The notes beneath the pieces are model-generated. The model was not told where the DNA came from. It did not search any database and was given only the letters and a program-made list of their open reading frames with translations. This document shows, one piece after another, positions 38,556 to 48,985 of a DNA stretch of 64,000 bases. The position numbers and the translations under genes were made by a program. The first letter of the stretch is position 1. Each line of letters opens with the position of its first letter. Origin of the DNA: Paraneptunicella aestuarii. Its GTDB lineage: Bacteria > Pseudomonadota > Gammaproteobacteria > Enterobacterales > Alteromonadaceae. The DNA lies in NCBI RefSeq assembly GCF_019900845.1, contig NZ_CP074570.1:4278001-4342000 (forward strand), written 5' to 3'.

Positions 38556-39102
38556 AAACTCTCACCTAAAATACGCTATTTTGCATACATCTTCGCAATT
38601 AAGCTGCCAAAATGGAGAAAAATGCAAAGCAACCTGATTTTTCGCCAAAATTGAAACACAAATGCTAATTATAGGCGCATCTGCATAAATGACAGCAATT
38701 TACTGGTCTTATCAGCGACGATAAGCACAAAGTTCTACTATTTCACACTTAAAAAAATTAAGCAACGGCAAGCGAGGTAAAATTTTTATCACAAATAGAT
38801 TAAATTTAAAACTATTTCCCCGACAATTTGCGAGAAAAATTACTACCAAGCAGGTAATAAATCACCATCAAAACTAACCTAAGTATCAAAATTCTTCATT
38901 TTCGAGTATTTTCTGCCTCAAATAACGATTATTTCTAACAAATCCCTCCAATATTCCAATAAATTTTCATATGAAAGGCTGCAAATGAAATTTCAGGTTA
39001 ATTTTTTAACCTGAAAATATAAAAAATGATTGCTTCTACCTGTATCCTCTCTAATATAAAAAAATACTCACGACTCAACTTAATATCTGGACGGAGACAG
39101 TT
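38556..39102. other. 547-bp AT-rich divergent intergenic region (aroQ / upp)
   Basis: No reading frame or RNA fold could be supported by eye. It must contain promoters for both directions; one candidate for upp is listed separately. Several A/T runs are present. Confidence 0.5.
39030..39057 (+). promoter_or_regulatory. Candidate sigma-70 promoter for upp
   Basis: TTGCTT (39030-39035) and TAATAT (39052-39057) with a 16-bp spacer, 46 bp before the upp start codon. Confidence 0.4.
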
Positions 39103-39732
39103 GTGCCTGTACACCACATACACCACCCCTTACTGGAACATAAAATTAGCCTCATGCGAGAGCTAAACATTAGTACGAAAAGTTTTCGCGAGCTCGCCAG
39201 TGAAATAGGCAACCTTCTAACTTACGAGGCAACACGTCACCTTCCGACAGAAGAAGTTGAAATAATGGGATGGCAAGAAAAACCCATCAAAGTTAAGCGT
39301 ATTGTGGGAAAAACTCTCACTTTAGTACCTATTTTGCGCGCAGGATTGGGAATGTTAGACGGCGTAATGAGTCTGGTTCCCACCGCCAAAGTCAGTGTTG
39401 TAGGTTTATACCGAGATGAAGAAACATTAGAGCCTGTAGCTTATTTCGATAAGGTCGTTAAAGACATCCACCAACGAACAGCGCTGATCGTGGATCCCAT
39501 GCTCGCTACGGGTGGAACAATGAAAGCCGCTATTGAGCTGATCAAAAGCAAAGGCTGTACCGATATTATGTGCCTGGTATTGCTGGCTTGTCCTGAAGGT
39601 ATTAAGACGATTACCGATGCTCACCCCGACGTCGATATTTACACAGCAACCATTGATGAGGGACTCAATGAAAAAGGTTATATCATCCCTGGTGTGGGTG
39701 ATGCTGGAGACAAGATATTCGGAACTCAATAA
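39103..39732 (+). CDS. upp: Uracil phosphoribosyltransferase
   Basis: The 209-residue enzyme makes UMP from uracil and PRPP in pyrimidine salvage. Motifs include [13 protein letters not shown], the PRPP loop [11 protein letters not shown] and the C-terminal [17 protein letters not shown]. The start is GTG 39103 with GGAG 8 bases upstream. It is monocistronic here, converging with dsbD; no uraA permease gene adjoins it. Confidence 0.97.
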   Translation: MPVHHIHHPLLEHKISLMRELNISTKSFRELASEIGNLLTYEATRHLPTEEVEIMGWQEKPIKVKRIVGKTLTLVPILRAGLGMLDGVMSLVPTAKVSVVGLYRDEETLEPVAYFDKVVKDIHQRTALIVDPMLATGGTMKAAIELIKSKGCTDIMCLVLLACPEGIKTITDAHPDVDIYTATIDEGLNEKGYIIPGVGDAGDKIFGTQ

Positions 39733-39750
39733 TTAAATAACTAAATTCAA

Positions 39751-39790
39751 TAACTGCGGATTCCGGCTTAAAAACAGGAATCCACAGTTA
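39751..39790. terminator. Long hairpin between convergent upp and dsbD
   Basis: TAACTGCGGATTCC and GGAATCCACAGTTA form a 14-position stem with one mismatch around a 12-nt loop. There is no clean T tract, so it may be a bidirectional 3'-end structure. Confidence 0.55.
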
Positions 39791-39808
39791 TCCGTTACCC
39801 GATATTAA

Positions 39809-41644
39809 TCACTTCAAAGCGCGATTAATATGCTCAGCAAAGCGATCTGCCGGCATAAACCCCGTCACTCTGGCTCTTTCCAATTCTGTTCCATTCACAT
39901 CAAAAAACATAATGGTCGGCAGCCCTAACACGCTAAAGGCTTCCTGGAACTCCAAATTTTCAGGCGTGTTGTCGGTAAGATCGATTTGGAATAGCTCGGT
40001 ATTCGCTAATACGGCTTTCACTCGAGGATCCGGAAAGGTGTATTTTTCAAATTCCTTACAAGCCACACACCAATCCGCATAAAGGTCGATCATTACCGAT
40101 TTACCCTGAGCATTGGCTTGCGCGACTTTTTGTTCAAAATCAGCGTAATTCTTCACAATCTTGAACTGCAAATGCGCCATTTCTGTACCAACTTGCTGTG
40201 CAGTTTCCGGCATCAAAGAATCACGAATTTTTTCATAACCATAAATGGCAGAAGCAAACATTCCCAAGAAAATGACAACCGTTCGAACACCCTTCCAGAA
40301 GGTCAAGACCGTTTGTTGATTCTTCTCATAGTAGTAACCAAACATGGCTAAGCCTAATACGCCCCAAACCATGCTTATCCAGAAACCACTATACATGCGT
40401 TCAACGAACACCAGCGCCACAGCCAGCATCATAAAACCGAACGTCACTTTAACCACATTCATCCAGTTGCCAGCTTTAGGTAGCAACTTACCGCCAGTCA
40501 CAGCAAAGGCAACCAGTGGAATACCCATGCCAAAACTAAGTACGTAAAGCGCCGTAAAGCCCAACATCAAATCGCCGCTTTGCGCGATATAGAGCAAAAT
40601 AGCGGTTAACGGTGCTGTAGTACAAGGCGACGCCACTAATCCGGAAATCGCTCCCATCACAAACACGCCAAAGTAACTGCCGCCTTTTTGCTGGTTGCTC
40701 AGATTATTCAGTTTAACCTGCCAACTTGACGGCAATTGCAACTCATATGCTCCAAACATCGCCGCAGCCAAGGCAACAAACACCACGATTAAAACCGTCA
40801 AAATGGCAGGGTGCTGTAATGCTGCCTGAAACTGCACACCCGCACTGGCCACAACCAACCCTAACAATGAATAGGTCAGAGCCATCCCTTGAACGTAAAT
40901 CAGAGACAAACTCAACGTATGACTGGTGTTAGCGTTCTTTCCTTGTCCCACAACAATGCCAGAAATAATGGGATACATGGGAAATACGCATGGTGTGAAA
41001 GCAAGGCCAATACCCAGCAACAAAAAGCCTAACAATGTTAAAAACATACTGTCCTGGCTTTTTAGCAAATCCAGTAACTGGAATTGTTCAGACACAGGCG
41101 CGCTTGAACTTTCTTGCTCTTTAATCGATATAACCGAAGAAGGTTCTGTTGCATGGTTGCCAGAATCAGTTGCCTTGGCAACTACCTCAGACAAATACAC
41201 AACCTTTGTCGTAGGCGGGTAACACAATCCGAGCTCGGCACAGCCTTGATATTGGATCTTAACCACACCATCGTTAATGGAATGCTTTATAGGAAACTGA
41301 ACATCTACGTGCTCAAAAAAGACATCCGACACGCCGAAGAATTCATCTTCTATTTCGCGAGCTTCAGGGAAAACAGGCTCCCCCAACTCGGCCTGTTTCA
41401 CCACGGTTTTAAATTGTTTCTTGTAGAGGTAGTAACCCTCAGCAATTTGCCAGCTGAGCGTTAGTTGATCGTCCTTTTGATAAAAATCGAACTGAAATGC
41501 CTGATCCACAGGCAAGAATTCCGGCTGCTCCTGGAACAGATCTGACATAAAGTCATTTTGCTGCCCCTGAACATGGAACGTAACACTAATAAAGCAAAAG
41601 AAAATCCAAAAAATACGAGCAAATAGAGGGTTTATTTTATTCAT
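39809..41644 (-). CDS. dsbD: Thiol:disulfide interchange protein DsbD
   Basis: This 611-residue protein has all three DsbD parts. The signal peptide and periplasmic alpha domain carry Cys135 and Cys141 (QGCAELGLCYPP). The eight-TM beta domain has Cys219 (FTPCVFPMYP) and Cys341 (SPCTTAPL). The C-terminal thioredoxin gamma domain has WCVAC (Cys526, Cys529). It moves electrons from cytoplasmic thioredoxin to periplasmic DsbC and cytochrome c maturation proteins. Its ATG overlaps the cutA stop (ATGA), so they are translationally coupled. Confidence 0.96.
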   Translation of the reverse strand: MNKINPLFARIFWIFFCFISVTFHVQGQQNDFMSDLFQEQPEFLPVDQAFQFDFYQKDDQLTLSWQIAEGYYLYKKQFKTVVKQAELGEPVFPEAREIEDEFFGVSDVFFEHVDVQFPIKHSINDGVVKIQYQGCAELGLCYPPTTKVVYLSEVVAKATDSGNHATEPSSVISIKEQESSSAPVSEQFQLLDLLKSQDSMFLTLLGFLLLGIGLAFTPCVFPMYPIISGIVVGQGKNANTSHTLSLSLIYVQGMALTYSLLGLVVASAGVQFQAALQHPAILTVLIVVFVALAAAMFGAYELQLPSSWQVKLNNLSNQQKGGSYFGVFVMGAISGLVASPCTTAPLTAILLYIAQSGDLMLGFTALYVLSFGMGIPLVAFAVTGGKLLPKAGNWMNVVKVTFGFMMLAVALVFVERMYSGFWISMVWGVLGLAMFGYYYEKNQQTVLTFWKGVRTVVIFLGMFASAIYGYEKIRDSLMPETAQQVGTEMAHLQFKIVKNYADFEQKVAQANAQGKSVMIDLYADWCVACKEFEKYTFPDPRVKAVLANTELFQIDLTDNTPENLEFQEAFSVLGLPTIMFFDVNGTELERARVTGFMPADRFAEHINRALK

Positions 41645-41958
41645 TTAACACTTTTTCTTATCCAATCTGCGTAATCTTCACTGGCATGACTAATATCCAA
41701 CACAACCCATTCAGGCAAATCATACGAATGTAATTCAAACATACTTTCACGAAGCTCCTTTTCCACTGATTTTTTGGTTTTAACGATCACCTGGCATTCC
41801 TGATCCTGCTGAACCGTCCCTTCCCACATGTAAACAGAAACCACTCCGGGAACAATGTTCACACATGCAGCCAACTGGGATTTAACCGCACGATATGCAA
41901 TATCTCTCGCCACCGACATATTGGGGCAAGTACACAAAATTACGCAAAAGTCTGACAT
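41641..41958 (-). CDS. cutA: Divalent-cation tolerance protein CutA
   Basis: The 105-residue protein matches CutA1: CVILCTCPN, AACVNIVPGVVSVYMWEG, VIVKTKKS and ELHSYDLPEWVVLDI. CutA forms trimers and was linked to copper tolerance, though its exact role is debated. ATG 41958 has GGAG nearby; the longer frame is unsupported. It precedes dsbD, which in E. coli is also adjacent to cutA. Confidence 0.95.
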   Translation of the reverse strand: MSDFCVILCTCPNMSVARDIAYRAVKSQLAACVNIVPGVVSVYMWEGTVQQDQECQVIVKTKKSVEKELRESMFELHSYDLPEWVVLDISHASEDYADWIRKSVK

Positions 41959-42155
41959 AACAGCTCCTATGACCTGCAACACTGCTCGATAATTTCACAG
42001 CAATGTCATGATAAGTGATAAACTTGGCTACCAACAGGCATTTTTAGCTGGCGTTCAGAGGAACAACCATGCATGCCCGTTAAAATTTCATCTATTGAGA
42101 AATCAACATTTACCACAATGTTGTTCCTTTAAAATTAGAACAAATTGGGATTACC

Positions 42156-42668
42156 GTGTTTTTTAAATTATTCATTCTGTTTGCCGTCATGCCTATTGTA
42201 GAAATTTCCCTGTTGTTGCAGGTGGGTGACATCATCGGCGGCTGGAACACTTTGGCGATTGTGATCATCACGGCATTTATTGGTGCATCACTGGTTCGCC
42301 AACAAGGAACACAAACCTTTGTTCAAGCGCAGCATAAAATGCATCAAGGACAGCTTCCCGGTCAAGAGCTTGCCGAAGGATTATTATTATTAATTGCTGG
42401 CGTGCTATTAGTTACCCCGGGATTTATTACCGACATTATCGGCCTGCTGTTTACCTTGCCCATCACTCGTCCTATGATTGCCAGCTACCTGGTTAAAAAC
42501 TTCTTCAATAAAATGACGATGAATGCCAATCAATCGTTTACCTACACCTATCACTCAGAACATCACCGTTCAAATTCACAATCCCAAGAAGACATTATTG
42601 AAGGTGAATTTCGCCGAACCGACAATCCTGCAATCAAGGATGTAAACAACGATAAAGAACAGCCTTAA
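42156..42668 (+). CDS. fxsA: FxsA family membrane protein
   Basis: The 170-residue protein has hydrophobic segments at about 2-20, 27-45 and 70-100, with MPIVEISLLLQVGDIIGGW and VTPGFITDIIGLLFTLP, the FxsA signature. In E. coli FxsA overproduction relieves F-plasmid exclusion of phage T7. It lies just upstream of groES, a conserved position. The start is GTG 42156. Confidence 0.92.
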   Translation: MFFKLFILFAVMPIVEISLLLQVGDIIGGWNTLAIVIITAFIGASLVRQQGTQTFVQAQHKMHQGQLPGQELAEGLLLLIAGVLLVTPGFITDIIGLLFTLPITRPMIASYLVKNFFNKMTMNANQSFTYTYHSEHHRSNSQSQEDIIEGEFRRTDNPAIKDVNNDKEQP

Positions 42669-42682
42669 ACCACACTACCTTT

Positions 42683-42785
42683 CAAGAGATGATGATATAC
42701 ATCAGCATGACGAAGAGGCTCTAAGAAAATCCTTAATATCGCCGTCATGCCGCACAACAATGCCGCACAACGATGCGGCATCCAG
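42683..42785. repeat. Intergenic palindromic repeats A and B upstream of groES
   Basis: Unit A (42683-42712, 30 bp, containing a GATGAT/ATCAGC-type palindrome) and unit B (42744-42785, duplicated GCCGCACAAC stem) lie in the fxsA-groES gap. Both recur downstream of groEL on the opposite strand: A at 48501-48530 (28 of 30 identical) and B at 48551-48579 (a 25-nt core identical). They fit GTCAT...ATCCAG-type REP-like elements. Confidence 0.7.
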
Positions 42786-42915
42786 AATGCATTGGTGTCA
42801 TTCCAAATTCATTTCGGAATCTCTGGCTTAAACGTCAAATAGAGCATTTTATTAACCAGAAATCACCGCTTTCGCCGAACAATGAAAAAAAATACAAATT
42901 TTTTTAAAAAAGATC

Positions 42916-42944
42916 CTTGAGATCATTGCTGCCACCCCCATTTA
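42916..42944 (+). promoter_or_regulatory. Sigma-32 heat-shock promoter of groESL
   Basis: CTTGAGA (42916-42922), a 13-bp spacer, then CCCCATTTA (42936-42944). This closely fits the sigma-32 consensus (CTTGAAA / CCCCATnTA) and lies 111 bp before groES. Confidence 0.88.
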
Positions 42945-43055
42945 CGCTGGCAACAAATTCAACGGAGTAGATCATACGGTCTACTCGAATGTTTTATTGA
43001 GTTCCATAAGGAACAAAATTAAATCTAATCTTGCATATTTCAGGAGATTGAAAAG

Positions 43056-43346
43056 ATGGCAATTCGTCCTTTACACGATCGCGTAATCGTTAAACGCCAA
43101 GAGCAAGAAAGCAAATCTGCTGGTGGTATTGTACTAACAGGCTCTGCCGCCGAAAAATCAACTCGCGGTAAAGTTGTTGCTGTTGGTAATGGTCGTATTT
43201 TAGAAAACGGTGAAGTTCGTGCCCTAGATGTAAAAGTTGGCGATATCGTTGTTTTTAATGATGGTTACGGTGTGAAAACCGAAAAGCTTGATGGTGAAGA
43301 AGTGCTTATCATGAGCGAAAACGATATTTTGGCCATCGTTGAATAA
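43056..43346 (+). CDS. groES: Co-chaperonin GroES
   Basis: The 96-residue protein is full length: [18 protein letters not shown], the mobile loop [14 protein letters not shown] and [11 protein letters not shown]. It caps the GroEL ring during protein folding. GGAGA precedes ATG 43056. It is 65 bp upstream of groEL, and both are expected to be heat-induced from the sigma-32-type promoter. Confidence 0.98.
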   Translation: MAIRPLHDRVIVKRQEQESKSAGGIVLTGSAAEKSTRGKVVAVGNGRILENGEVRALDVKVGDIVVFNDGYGVKTEKLDGEEVLIMSENDILAIVE

Positions 43347-43408
43347 TCGCTAAATAGACATCATCAAACCGTTTTTTCAGTTTTAAAAGAATTTTGAGAG
43401 GAAAATAA

Positions 43409-45058
<1,650 letters not shown>

Positions 45059-46062
45059 TGCGACGAGAGTCGCACCGCGCTAACGTAACTTTATGATTTC
45101 AATAGAAATATAGAGTTACGTTCCCTTGGGCTGAGTGGTAGACGATACCCTCAGCCACCTTTACTCAGCATTAGCTGAGCCCCTTAAGAACGTTGAAGGT
45201 CAACACATCTAATGTGAACGTTCGAGTTAATGGTCATAAGGATTATGACTTTAATAGCTGACCTAGCCTTCTAAATAATCAGATTTATATCTGCATACTT
45301 CAAAGTATCCATGGCAATGCTGTCTTTGATGGTTATGTCCTCTGGAATATGTCAAATAGCGCAGCGATAGAAGCTGCTTTGATGATTGTCTGACGTATTC
45401 GTCAACGATCAGACCTGTTATTCAGCTAACAGTAGCCTAGGGTTAGTGCGTCTGGAGTGATCCGTTCGTGCGAAGCTACCCAACAATGTACCTCTGCATC
45501 TGCGGATTAATTCACCGTGAGGTGGTTAATGTATTGGTTAAAGGCAAACCGATACGGGGCTAGGCTAGTTGGTATGGTTAACGTAAGTGAACTACTGATA
45601 AACACCGTCAACCGCAATAAGCGAAATGTCTTTGTTACGCTTAGACCAAAAGGTATGTGGCTGGTTATTCCTTTTACATCTGGGAATACGCTGACATTCA
45701 GCCATCGGTGAATAGGTAGAACCTAACCCAACTTTGTCATCAAAGTGGAACTCGGTAAGCCCGACTATCCGCCCGACTTCTCTTTGAGAATGTCAGGCAG
45801 GTGAACCGTAAGGCAAACTGTTGGATAAGCGGGTAAAGGATATTGGAAAAAGCGAATGCCAGTTTGTAATGAGCTGGATAGGGATTCAAGCTTTGTCCCA
45901 ACCGGAAACGGTGCAGACTTCCAATTGGTCTTTAATCGTGTGAAGACGTGTAAAGTCTTTATAAATGCGTTCATCCCGTGGGGAGAAATATCCATCCTCC
46001 TCACGGGAGTAGTAGATATTTCGTTCTCATGGCATGAACTTCTAATTTAGGAGAACAGCAAG

Positions 46063-47721
46063 ATGAGTGCGACATTGTTAGTACCTGCGTTCCCACACAA
46101 ACCGTCGAGTTGGCACAGTATTAACTGGGGTAAAACGCAACGGCAAGTGAGAGGACTACAAGTACGGATCGCGAAGGCGACTAAGGAACAACAATGGCGC
46201 AAAGTGAAAGCTTTGCAACGTATGTTGGTACGTTCGTTTGCAGCCAAAGCAATGGCGGTTAAACGAGTGACGGAGAACAGAGGTAAAGGAACGCCCGGTG
46301 TTGATGGGCAATTGTGGAGTACCCCTGAGTGCAAATGGAGGGCTATTTTTCGATTAACGCGAACAGGTTATAAACCCATGCCTTTACGGCGGGTTTATAT
46401 TCCTAAAGCAAACGGCAAACGCCGTCCTTTAGGCATTCCGACTATGCTTGACAGATCGATGCAAGCTTTATACTTGCTCGCTTTAGAGCCTGTTTCGGAA
46501 ACCACCGCAGATCGAAATAGTTACGGCTTTCGCCCAATGCGTGCTACTGCCGATGCAATCGAGCAATGCTTTGTTGCGTTAAGCAGGAAGAACTCGGCCA
46601 AATGGATCTTGGAAGGCGATATTAAAGGGTGCTTCGACAATATTAGCCACGACTGGTTACTTGCCAATATTCCATTGGATAAACAGGTACTCAGAAAATG
46701 GTTAAAGGCCGGATTCATGGAATCAGGTAATTTGCATCCGACAGATGCTGGTACACCTCAAGGTGGGATTATCTCACCTGTACTGGCAAACATGGCATTA
46801 GATGGTTTGGAATCGTTTCTGGAATCTCATTTTGGGAAAAAGAACACCAAAGCCAGCTATAAAACCAAAGTGAATTTTGTGCGATATGCTGACGACTTCA
46901 TTATTACAGGTATCTCGAAAGAGTTATTGATTGATGAAGTCAAACCACTTGTTGAAGCCTTTATGGCTGACAGGGGTTTGCAGCTATCACCTGAGAAAAC
47001 TTTAGTGACTCATGTGTCGGAAGGCTTTGACTTTCTTGGTCAGAATGTTCGCAGTTATAACGGCAAGCTGTTAATTAAGCCCAGCCGGAAAAACATGCGT
47101 AATTTACTGGCAAAAGTGAAAAGCATTATTTCAGGTAACAAAACGGTGACAGCCAGTTTATTGGTGAAACTGCTTAACCCTGTATTGCAGGGTTGGGCTA
47201 ACTACCATAAACACGTTGTCGCCAAAGAAACCTTTAATTATGTGGATTATCGGGTTTGGAAAATGCTTTGGCAATGGTGCAAACGGAGACATTTAGGTCG
47301 GCGTAAACGATGGATTAAAACGAAATACTTTCATTCCATTGGCAACCGTAGCTGGGTGTTTTCCGGTGAACCAAAACCAGGAGTTAAAGCTTGGCTGGTT
47401 TATACCATGGACACGGAAATTAGGAGGCATATAAAGATCAAAGCAGAAGCTAATCCCTATCTGCCGGAATTTGAGATGTATTTTGAACAGCGCCTTGAGC
47501 GTTTGTGGAAATCCTCAATGAGTGGCAGAGAAAGGTTGCTCACGCTTTGGTTGAGACAAAAGAAACGCTGTGTTATTTGCAACCAACTGATTACCAAAGA
47601 AACAGGATGGCATATTCATCATATTGTGGAACGGGTAAACGGGGGTAGCGACAAACTCAGCAATCTGGTGTTATTGCATCCTAATTGTCATCGGCAAATT
47701 CACCATAGGACAATTATTTAA
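46063..47721 (+). CDS. ltrA: Group II intron-encoded reverse transcriptase/maturase with HNH endonuclease
   Basis: This 552-residue protein appears full length. The reverse transcriptase spans about 60-340 with RRVYIPKANGKRRPLGIP and the catalytic YADD at 275-278. The maturase (X) domain includes LLNPVLQGWANYHKHVV. A C-terminal HNH nuclease (about 500-550) has CVIC, HIHHIVE and LHPNCHRQIHH. It would help splice the intron and insert it into DNA by target-primed reverse transcription. AGGAG lies 11 bases before ATG 46063. All key residues are present, so the intron is probably mobile. The gene symbol is used by analogy to the lactococcal protein. Confidence 0.95.
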   Translation: MSATLLVPAFPHKPSSWHSINWGKTQRQVRGLQVRIAKATKEQQWRKVKALQRMLVRSFAAKAMAVKRVTENRGKGTPGVDGQLWSTPECKWRAIFRLTRTGYKPMPLRRVYIPKANGKRRPLGIPTMLDRSMQALYLLALEPVSETTADRNSYGFRPMRATADAIEQCFVALSRKNSAKWILEGDIKGCFDNISHDWLLANIPLDKQVLRKWLKAGFMESGNLHPTDAGTPQGGIISPVLANMALDGLESFLESHFGKKNTKASYKTKVNFVRYADDFIITGISKELLIDEVKPLVEAFMADRGLQLSPEKTLVTHVSEGFDFLGQNVRSYNGKLLIKPSRKNMRNLLAKVKSIISGNKTVTASLLVKLLNPVLQGWANYHKHVVAKETFNYVDYRVWKMLWQWCKRRHLGRRKRWIKTKYFHSIGNRSWVFSGEPKPGVKAWLVYTMDTEIRRHIKIKAEANPYLPEFEMYFEQRLERLWKSSMSGRERLLTLWLRQKKRCVICNQLITKETGWHIHHIVERVNGGSDKLSNLVLLHPNCHRQIHHRTII

Positions 47722-47858
47722 TCTTTTTTTATTGAGTTTTCATAATTAGCCCATAATTACCAAAACAAGGTTATTGTAGGTTTTGCTGCACACTCTAATC
47801 AAGGTTATGGAAGGATTACTACCTTTCTATTTAATAATTTAAACTATAGGTATTTATC

Positions 47859-48011
47859 ATGGATAAATGGGAATTTTACAAAGATGGTTCTAATCAATGG
47901 CGCTGGCGTCGTACAGCACCTAATGGACGCATTGTTGGAGCATCAAGTCAGGGTTATGTGAATAAGTCTGACTGTGAAGACAATGCAAGAAGAAACGGTT
48001 GGAACGGATAA
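47859..48011 (+). CDS. DUF1508 (YegP-like) small protein inside the group II intron
   Basis: A 50-residue frame lies between the maturase gene and domain V, within intron domain IV. It starts MDKWEFYKDGSNQWRWR and continues with APNGRIVGASSQGYVNKSDC. This matches the DUF1508/YegP motif, whose members show F-x-K-x-x-x-x-x-W/F-R-F and NG-x-I-(I/V)-x-x-S-x-x-Y. Known proteins often carry two such repeats; here there is one. The family function is not established. AGG sits 10-12 bases before the ATG. A 137-bp AT-rich gap after the maturase gene could hold its own promoter. It is probably a passenger gene rather than an intron function. Confidence 0.75.
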   Translation: MDKWEFYKDGSNQWRWRRTAPNGRIVGASSQGYVNKSDCEDNARRNGWNG

Positions 48012-48050
48012 GTCGCTGGTCTGTACTTAGGTACTGACTTATAAAGGCTT

Positions 48051-48084
48051 GAGCCGTATGCGGGGAAACTCGCACGTACGGTTC
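48051..48084 (+). ncRNA. Group II intron domain V
   Basis: The 34-nt hairpin begins GAGCCGTATG and ends GTACGGTTC, with the AGC catalytic triad at positions 2-4, a two-base bulge and a GAAA tetraloop closed by GCGGG/CTCGC. It is the catalytic core of the ribozyme and shows the insertion is a group II intron rather than a free RT gene. Confidence 0.95.
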
Positions 48085-48202
48085 TTAGGGGAGGGACAGC
48101 CAGCAATGGTTGTTCCTTACCCGACAGCCATTCCATTAAATTCTAACCCTTTAAAATCAAGGGGTTACAAAACTCTGTAGACAGTAATGTAGACAGTAAA
48201 AA

Positions 48203-48234
48203 GGATGCAGTTGTAAACAATTGCATCCTTTTTT
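48203..48234 (+). terminator. Terminator of the groESL transcript
   Basis: GGATGCAGTTG and CAATTGCATCC form an 11-bp stem (one G-U) with a TAAA loop, followed by six T residues. It lies 78 bp past the intron 3' end, so transcripts ending here contain the whole intron. Confidence 0.9.
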
Positions 48235-48424
48235 ATGCCTGCTATTTACCCTCAAACCAAGCACACTCCCCCAATTCCTGCGAAGTCAGGAACCCATAAA
48301 CACAAGAGCCTACAACAGCGTTTTTTATTCAAGATCTCAAGGCTATGGATTTCCATCTTCATGGGAATGACAAAAAGTGGGGGAATAACAGAGATTCAGC
48401 TCATGAAAAAACCTGAGATGAATT

Positions 48425-48469
48425 CACGTCGGCACGTCGGCACGTCGGCACGTCGGCACGTCGGCACGT
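48425..48469 (+). repeat. 8-bp tandem repeat, CACGTCGG x5.6
   Basis: Five exact copies of CACGTCGG (48425-48464) plus the partial copy CACGT. It lies in non-coding DNA between REP-like palindromes. Such arrays vary in copy number by replication slippage. Confidence 0.9.
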
Positions 48470-48500
48470 AAAATGGTAGCGATACGGTCTCAAATTCCAC

Positions 48501-48579
48501 CGTCATGCTGATGCATATCAGCATCTCTTGAAGGGCTTTGTCGCTACGAACTGGATGCCGCATCGTTGTGCGGCATGAC
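48501..48579 (-). repeat. Intergenic palindromic repeats A and B downstream of groEL
   Basis: Unit A (48501-48530) and unit B (48551-48579) are minus-strand copies of the units found upstream of groES at 42683-42785. Each is an imperfect palindrome of 22-30 bp. Confidence 0.7.
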
Positions 48580-48706
48580 AATGAAGTTTAAACCTATTTT
48601 CCGCATCCCTGATCACTTCGGTAACAAATTCAACCATAATCTTGCCATTTATTTATGCGAGGGTTAGTATTCTGACCTTCAGATCATTTATGAAGACTAG
48701 ATTTGT

Positions 48707-48889
48707 ATGAAAACGAAATTGAAATTAAGCGCCATTGTATTGTTTGCCTTAATGAGCACAGCACCTGCCCAAGCATCGGATTGGTTAAGCTGGTTTGGCC
48801 TTGAGTTAGGCAGCGGCACACCTGTAGTAAGCACAACTGGCGTTGGTGGTGGTGGCGGTAATCCCCCAGGTCCTATTGATCCCAATTAG
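48707..48889 (+). CDS. Small secreted Gly/Pro-tailed protein, unknown
   Basis: The 60-residue protein has a signal peptide (MKTKLKLSAIVLFALMSTAP-AQA, cleavage about residue 23). The mature peptide is only about 37 residues: DWLSWFGLELGSGTP followed by a glycine run GVGGGGGNPPGPIDPN. I do not recognise it. A secreted, Trp-containing, Gly/Pro-rich peptide could be structural or a signal. It precedes a membrane-protein gene by about 100 bp. Confidence 0.5.
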   Translation: MKTKLKLSAIVLFALMSTAPAQASDWLSWFGLELGSGTPVVSTTGVGGGGGNPPGPIDPN

Positions 48890-48985
48890 TTGTAGTAATT
48901 AACGTTAATTGAATAAGTGCCGGAAGAAGTGGTAACTCTGGCGTTAAAACTGACTAAAAAATAAAAACACAAGGACTCTTTTTCA

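Larger units (their letters stand above)
48126..48706. other. Intergenic region downstream of groEL and the intron
   Basis: It holds the original groEL 3' flank, with a short direct repeat GTAGACAGTA/TGTAGACAGTA near 48178-48198. The groESL terminator, REP-like palindromes (about 48270-48375, 48501-48579) and an 8-bp tandem repeat (48425-48469) also lie here. A 78-residue open frame across it reads through the repeats and is not supported as a gene. Confidence 0.6.

Noticed and set aside
45517..45711. 64-residue open frame inside the intron 5' part
   Set aside because: It lies in structured ribozyme sequence, has no ribosome site or known motif, and is best explained as RNA-constrained sequence.
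48178..48198. Phage-type attachment site (GTAGACAGTA direct repeat)
   Set aside because: It is a short imperfect direct repeat without an integrase gene or adjacent tRNA in the window.
48425..48469. Possible CRISPR-like array
   Set aside because: The repeats are 8 bp, contiguous and lack spacers; no cas genes are present. It is a simple tandem repeat.
48235..48471. 78-residue open frame downstream of groEL
   Set aside because: It reads through REP-like palindromes and the CACGTCGG tandem repeat, and its start lies in the terminator region.
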